From NCBI GenBank assembly GCA_050633105.1, contig JBOEFW010000023.1, forward strand, positions 62,001 through 126,000: a stretch of DNA of 64,000 nt. Reading direction: 5' to 3'. Source of the stretch: Aureispira sp050633105. Lineage in GTDB: Bacteria > Bacteroidota > Bacteroidia > Chitinophagales > Saprospiraceae. Positions 60,621 to 64,000 of the stretch are shown here, piece after piece; positions within the stretch are counted from its first letter, which is position 1, and the number at the start of each line of letters is the position of its first letter. Made by a program: the position numbers and the translations under genes. The notes beneath the pieces are model-generated. The model did not search any database. It saw only the letters and a program-made list of their open reading frames with translations, and was not told the origin of the DNA.

Positions 60621-63600
60621 TTATTCTTTAACAATAGGAACCGCTTCAAAATCCCCATCTTTGGTGCGCACTTGCAATAAATAAACACCTGTTGGTCCTT
60701 CTAAGGCTACAGATATGGTTGTTGCTGTCGCTATTCTTTCTATATGGACCAGTTGTCCTAAAGGATTGTATACTCTCAACTCCATATCCTCTTGTTCTTT
60801 TCCTAAATCAATTTGTATGGCTTGAGACGTTGGGTTTGGATAAATAGTCCAATTAGCTGTTGACAAGCGGGTTACGCCTATCGTTACAAAAACGGCAGCA
60901 CTAGCGATATTATTTCCTTCTTCTTGTTCTGTTTCTGCTTGCAAATCATCTGCCACAAATAAGATATAATACCCCCCATCCAATGTTCCTGCTGGTATTG
61001 GCCAAGTAGCATCTTCAAAACTATTCGCATTTGGCAATAAAGCATTAACGACATCTGCTCCTAAATAGACATCACTGGCATCATAAATAGGATTCGTTGA
61101 TAAATAATAGCCCAAAGAAGTCGCTCCAATAGAACGGTTGCTGTTATTAGTAACTAAAGCCGAGACTTGAAAACTATTGTTAAGCTGTACAGCCATAGGG
61201 TTTTGTACCACTAGATCAGGCAAAGAGTCTGTTATGGTAATGGGTTGGGCAACGATGTTATTGTTTTCATTGCTTTCCGTTCTTATATTAGATCCGTCTG
61301 CATAAAATAAAATGTGATAATTGCCAGGTATTGTATGGCCTGGAATCGTCATCGCGGTGGTTTCACTACTAACCATACTAGCAAATAGACCACTTACAGG
61401 CTCACTGCCTAAGAAAACGGCTGTACTACTATCAAACGTGGATGTAGGAGATAAATAATAATCTAAGTTAATCGAGGCTAATACCATTGTTCCTATATTT
61501 TTCACCTCGCTCGTAAGCGTCACCGTTCCTCCAATAATACTGCTAGAAGGATTCACTGTAGCATTTTGTACAATGGCATCCGGACCAGCTACAGGAGTAA
61601 TGGTAATTGGGATATAAACTCTATTATTAATTTCACTACTTTCTGTAATAGCAAACTGATCATCAATATAAAACAACAGGTAATAATTCCCGACAGGAAG
61701 GTTCGCTGGAATAGTAACATTCATAGATTGTTGCACGATTCCATGCGAACCCAAACCACTAATTAGGGTATCCCCTAAAGGAATTGCATTGGAAAAAATA
61801 GGCGCTGTTGTTAAATAATAGCCCAATCGATGCGCTCCTACTGGACGCACACTATTGTTCTCAATCACAGAAAACAAATTGACCACACTTCCTGCAGTAG
61901 TCGTTGTTGGGGTCACACTAATTGTATTCACTTCTAAATCAGATAAGGGCAAAACAACCGTAACCGCAATGGATTGCACGTTGTTATTCTCATTACTCTC
62001 CGCTACTTCATTTTGTGCATCTGCATAAAAGAGAAGGTGGTAGTTTCCAGCAGGTGTATTCGCTGGAATTATGACCGTATTGGCAATTGGAAGACTACTA
62101 TTCGCTCCCAAACCATTATTAATAGTTCTACTAAGTAACACATCATTGTTGTCATACAAAGTATCAATAGATAAGTAATATCCAACATGACTAGTGTTTG
62201 CACTGCCTACTCCCTCATTTTTAAGGAGCGCACTTAAGTTCGTCGAAGCTCCAACAGTAATGGTTGTGCGGGATGCGTTCGCTTGCTCCATCACTAAATC
62301 TGGTTCAGGATAAGTAATTGTAATGGCTGCATATCTTATATTATTTGTCTTGTCTATTTCGGCTCTACTGACTTGATGATCGGCATAAAAGAGCAGGTAA
62401 TAAGCTCCTGTATTGGTCGCCGTTGGAATGGTAACCGTCGTTTGTTGTCGGCTGCTGTCTCCTGCATTTAAGCTATCAATAGGACTGTTCCCTAAATAAA
62501 CATCGTTGTTATCATACAAAGTATCAGTTGATAGGTAATAACCTAAAGCCGTGTTTGCTATTGTGCTACTTCCCTGATTGTACACCAAGCTATTTACCGC
62601 CATAACTGCACCTGATAAAACCGCTGTTGGTGTTGCTGTTCCTTCTGGCACTACTAAATCCGCTTGACTTGGGGCAATCGTTAAGGATAAATAAGCACCA
62701 TTATTATTCTCATTACTCTCTGGTATTACTTGCAAGTAATCTGCCACATACAAAACATAATAGGTTCCTATCGTTGTTGTTACTGGAATCGTTAGAGCAG
62801 CTGCTTGAAATAGGGTATCATTACTATTAATTAGTAGGGCAAGGCTATTTCCTATAAGAACATCATTGTTATCCAATAAAGTATCAGACGATAAATAATA
62901 TCCTGTTTGGCTGCTATTCGCCATAAATGCCCCTTGATTTTTAAGCCGACAATTGACGATTGTTCCTTCTCCAACAATGAGACTGCTTGCACCTATGCTG
63001 GGTTGCTCCACGATTAAATCAGACTGGTACAGAGAATCACCTATAATAGTAATCCCACTGGCCCATACATTATTCGTTTCGTTCTGTTCTGTATAAAAAT
63101 CTTGATCGTCAGCATAGAAGAGCAAGTAGTAATTGCCTGAAGCTGTGTTAGGAGGAATAGACACCACGTGGTTTCTTCTTTCACTGGCACCAGAGCCTAG
63201 AGGATCTACATATTTCGCCCCTAGTCTTAGAGCATTACTGGTATAATTTGGGCTAGTAGATAAATAGTACCCAACATTGCTACTTCCTATTGGGCCAGCA
63301 CCATTGTTTACTACTCTACAATTTACATTTAGAAAATCGCCTGCATCAATCGTATCTCTCCCTAAAATTCCTGTTTGCACGACCAAATCAGGAACAGGTA
63401 CTTCTACATAAAGCGGTAAACCTACCACATTATTAGTTTCATCTCGCTCGGTTCTCTCATTTTGATAATCGGCTTTAAATAAGATAAAGTAATTGCCTGG
63501 AGTCGTTGTCACAGGAATCGTAATGGTATCCCCTAAATGACTCCCCCCATTAAAAGGCAAAGCAGTAGTGGTCGTACTTCCTAATAAAATATCATTGCTA

Positions 63601-64000
63601 CTAAGTGTTAAATCAGTCGATAAATAATACCCAACAGCACTGCTGTCTATTGCAGGCCCTTGATTACGAATATTAGAGGTCAAACTAAGCCTTTTTCCTG
63701 CGGGTATCGTTCTTAGACTAAGCGTAGGATTATTAACAATTAAATCCCCTATAGTAGCTCCTGCTCCTGTAATTGTAATCGGCCTAGAAACTATGTTATT
63801 ATGCTCGTTACTTTCTCTTTCGGTCAAGAATCGATCTGCAAAGTATATTATGTGATAATTTCCTGCGGGCGTATTCGCGGGAATCATACCAACGGTATTA
63901 CTACTAGTAGAATTATTAACAGGAAGATTGGGAACATAACTAGACGCTAATAGAACCATCCCACTATTATAATTTGGTGTAGTAGATAAGTAGATTCCAA
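60621..64000 (-). CDS. T9SS-secreted surface protein with CARDB repeats, 5' end outside window
   Basis: At least 1126 residues; the frame stays open through the window edge (GIYLSTTPNYNSGM precedes the first ATG), so the true start is beyond 64000. It is made of about nine CARDB-like repeats of about 115 residues, each with DLVV, GYYLST, PxGNYxLLFYAD and ESNENNN elements. It ends in a T9SS type A sorting domain (WTIYPNPTSQAIQIDL, VYNPLGQLV, GVYLLQVRTKDG). It is exported and anchored or released at the surface; adhesion is the likely role. Repeats differ in sequence, which argues against recent expansion. Confidence 0.9.
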   Translation of the reverse strand, partial: GIYLSTTPNYNSGMVLLASSYVPNLPVNNSTSSNTVGMIPANTPAGNYHIIYFADRFLTERESNEHNNIVSRPITITGAGATIGDLIVNNPTLSLRTIPAGKRLSLTSNIRNQGPAIDSSAVGYYLSTDLTLSSNDILLGSTTTTALPFNGGSHLGDTITIPVTTTPGNYFILFKADYQNERTERDETNNVVGLPLYVEVPVPDLVVQTGILGRDTIDAGDFLNVNCRVVNNGAGPIGSSNVGYYLSTSPNYTSNALRLGAKYVDPLGSGASERRNHVVSIPPNTASGNYYLLFYADDQDFYTEQNETNNVWASGITIIGDSLYQSDLIVEQPSIGASSLIVGEGTIVNCRLKNQGAFMANSSQTGYYLSSDTLLDNNDVLIGNSLALLINSNDTLFQAAALTIPVTTTIGTYYVLYVADYLQVIPESNENNNGAYLSLTIAPSQADLVVPEGTATPTAVLSGAVMAVNSLVYNQGSSTIANTALGYYLSTDTLYDNNDVYLGNSPIDSLNAGDSSRQQTTVTIPTATNTGAYYLLFYADHQVSRAEIDKTNNIRYAAITITYPEPDLVMEQANASRTTITVGASTNLSALLKNEGVGSANTSHVGYYLSIDTLYDNNDVLLSRTINNGLGANSSLPIANTVIIPANTPAGNYHLLFYADAQNEVAESNENNNVQSIAVTVVLPLSDLEVNTISVTPTTTTAGSVVNLFSVIENNSVRPVGAHRLGYYLTTAPIFSNAIPLGDTLISGLGSHGIVQQSMNVTIPANLPVGNYYLLFYIDDQFAITESSEINNRVYIPITITPVAGPDAIVQNATVNPSSSIIGGTVTLTSEVKNIGTMVLASINLDYYLSPTSTFDSSTAVFLGSEPVSGLFASMVSSETTAMTIPGHTIPGNYHILFYADGSNIRTESNENNNIVAQPITITDSLPDLVVQNPMAVQLNNSFQVSALVTNNSNRSIGATSLGYYLSTNPIYDASDVYLGADVVNALLPNANSFEDATWPIPAGTLDGGYYILFVADDLQAETEQEEGNNIASAAVFVTIGVTRLSTANWTIYPNPTSQAIQIDLGKEQEDMELRVYNPLGQLVHIERIATATTISVALEGPTGVYLLQVRTKDGDFEAVPIVKE

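Noticed and set aside
1..64000. CRISPR array
   Set aside because: No series of regularly spaced direct repeats of 20-50 nt was seen in the window; the only tandem patterns are protein-coding repeats.

Overview
The window is chromosomal DNA of a Bacteroidota bacterium. Supporting signs are promoters of the TTG/TAnnTTTG type, a type IX secretion sorting domain on a repeat-rich surface protein, near absence of strong Shine-Dalgarno sites, and Bacteroidota-style housekeeping genes. The gene style suggests Saprospirales (Aureispira-like), but that is an inference.

Host DNA occupies 1-5458: a pseudouridine synthase (cut by the window edge), an FKBP-type lipoprotein, an unknown 519-residue protein, RlmD and a GNAT acetyltransferase. 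It resumes from about 54.4 kb with a hotdog thioesterase, an ATP-grasp ligase, a GNAT acetyltransferase, a small membrane protein and a CARDB-repeat T9SS protein that runs off the right edge. That right flank is scarred by a dead IS256-type element, an ISL3-type element and fragments of prophage genes.

Between them lies an integrated element of about 45.5 kb (5517-50989), bounded by an 18-bp repeat of the 3' end of tRNA-Arg(TCT). Its left arm holds a tyrosine integrase, a PemK-like toxin with a membrane partner, DnaB and a tightly overlapping PIN / HerA / NurA / DNA-methyltransferase operon (putative defence). An IS4-type insertion follows. Next come the lysogeny genes: two membrane proteins, two tandem paralogous repressors and a palindromic operator region. 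A long rightward module (20.3-41.9 kb) starts with a tRNA-Met that carries an encoded CCA and a structured RNA. It continues with a replication-type protein, a Spo11/TopoVI-A-like (Mini-A-like) protein and a FtsK/HerA-type packaging ATPase. After these come a Zot-independent set of about a dozen single-span membrane proteins, a monocistronic beta-rich capsid candidate, and peptidoglycan enzymes (two amidases, one GH19-type lysozyme, two peptidoglycan-binding proteins). I see no large terminase, portal, tape measure, sheath or tail gene. The best reading is a lysogenic, tailless, membrane-containing virus, unusually large for that group. Its right arm carries polyvalent-protein relics and a second putative defence cluster: an SMC-like ATPase with a zinc hook, a small winged-helix-like partner, a PD-(D/E)xK-type nuclease and a DNA methyltransferase.

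Immediately right of this prophage the attachment site, promoter hairpins and integrase are repeated (50990-52464), followed by a different PIN-like gene and a 3' fragment of dnaB. This is the stump of a second, related element in the same tRNA site. One technical warning: an Illumina/Nextera adapter and a run of 17 Ns sit inside the gene at 34368-35015, so that stretch is an assembly artefact.
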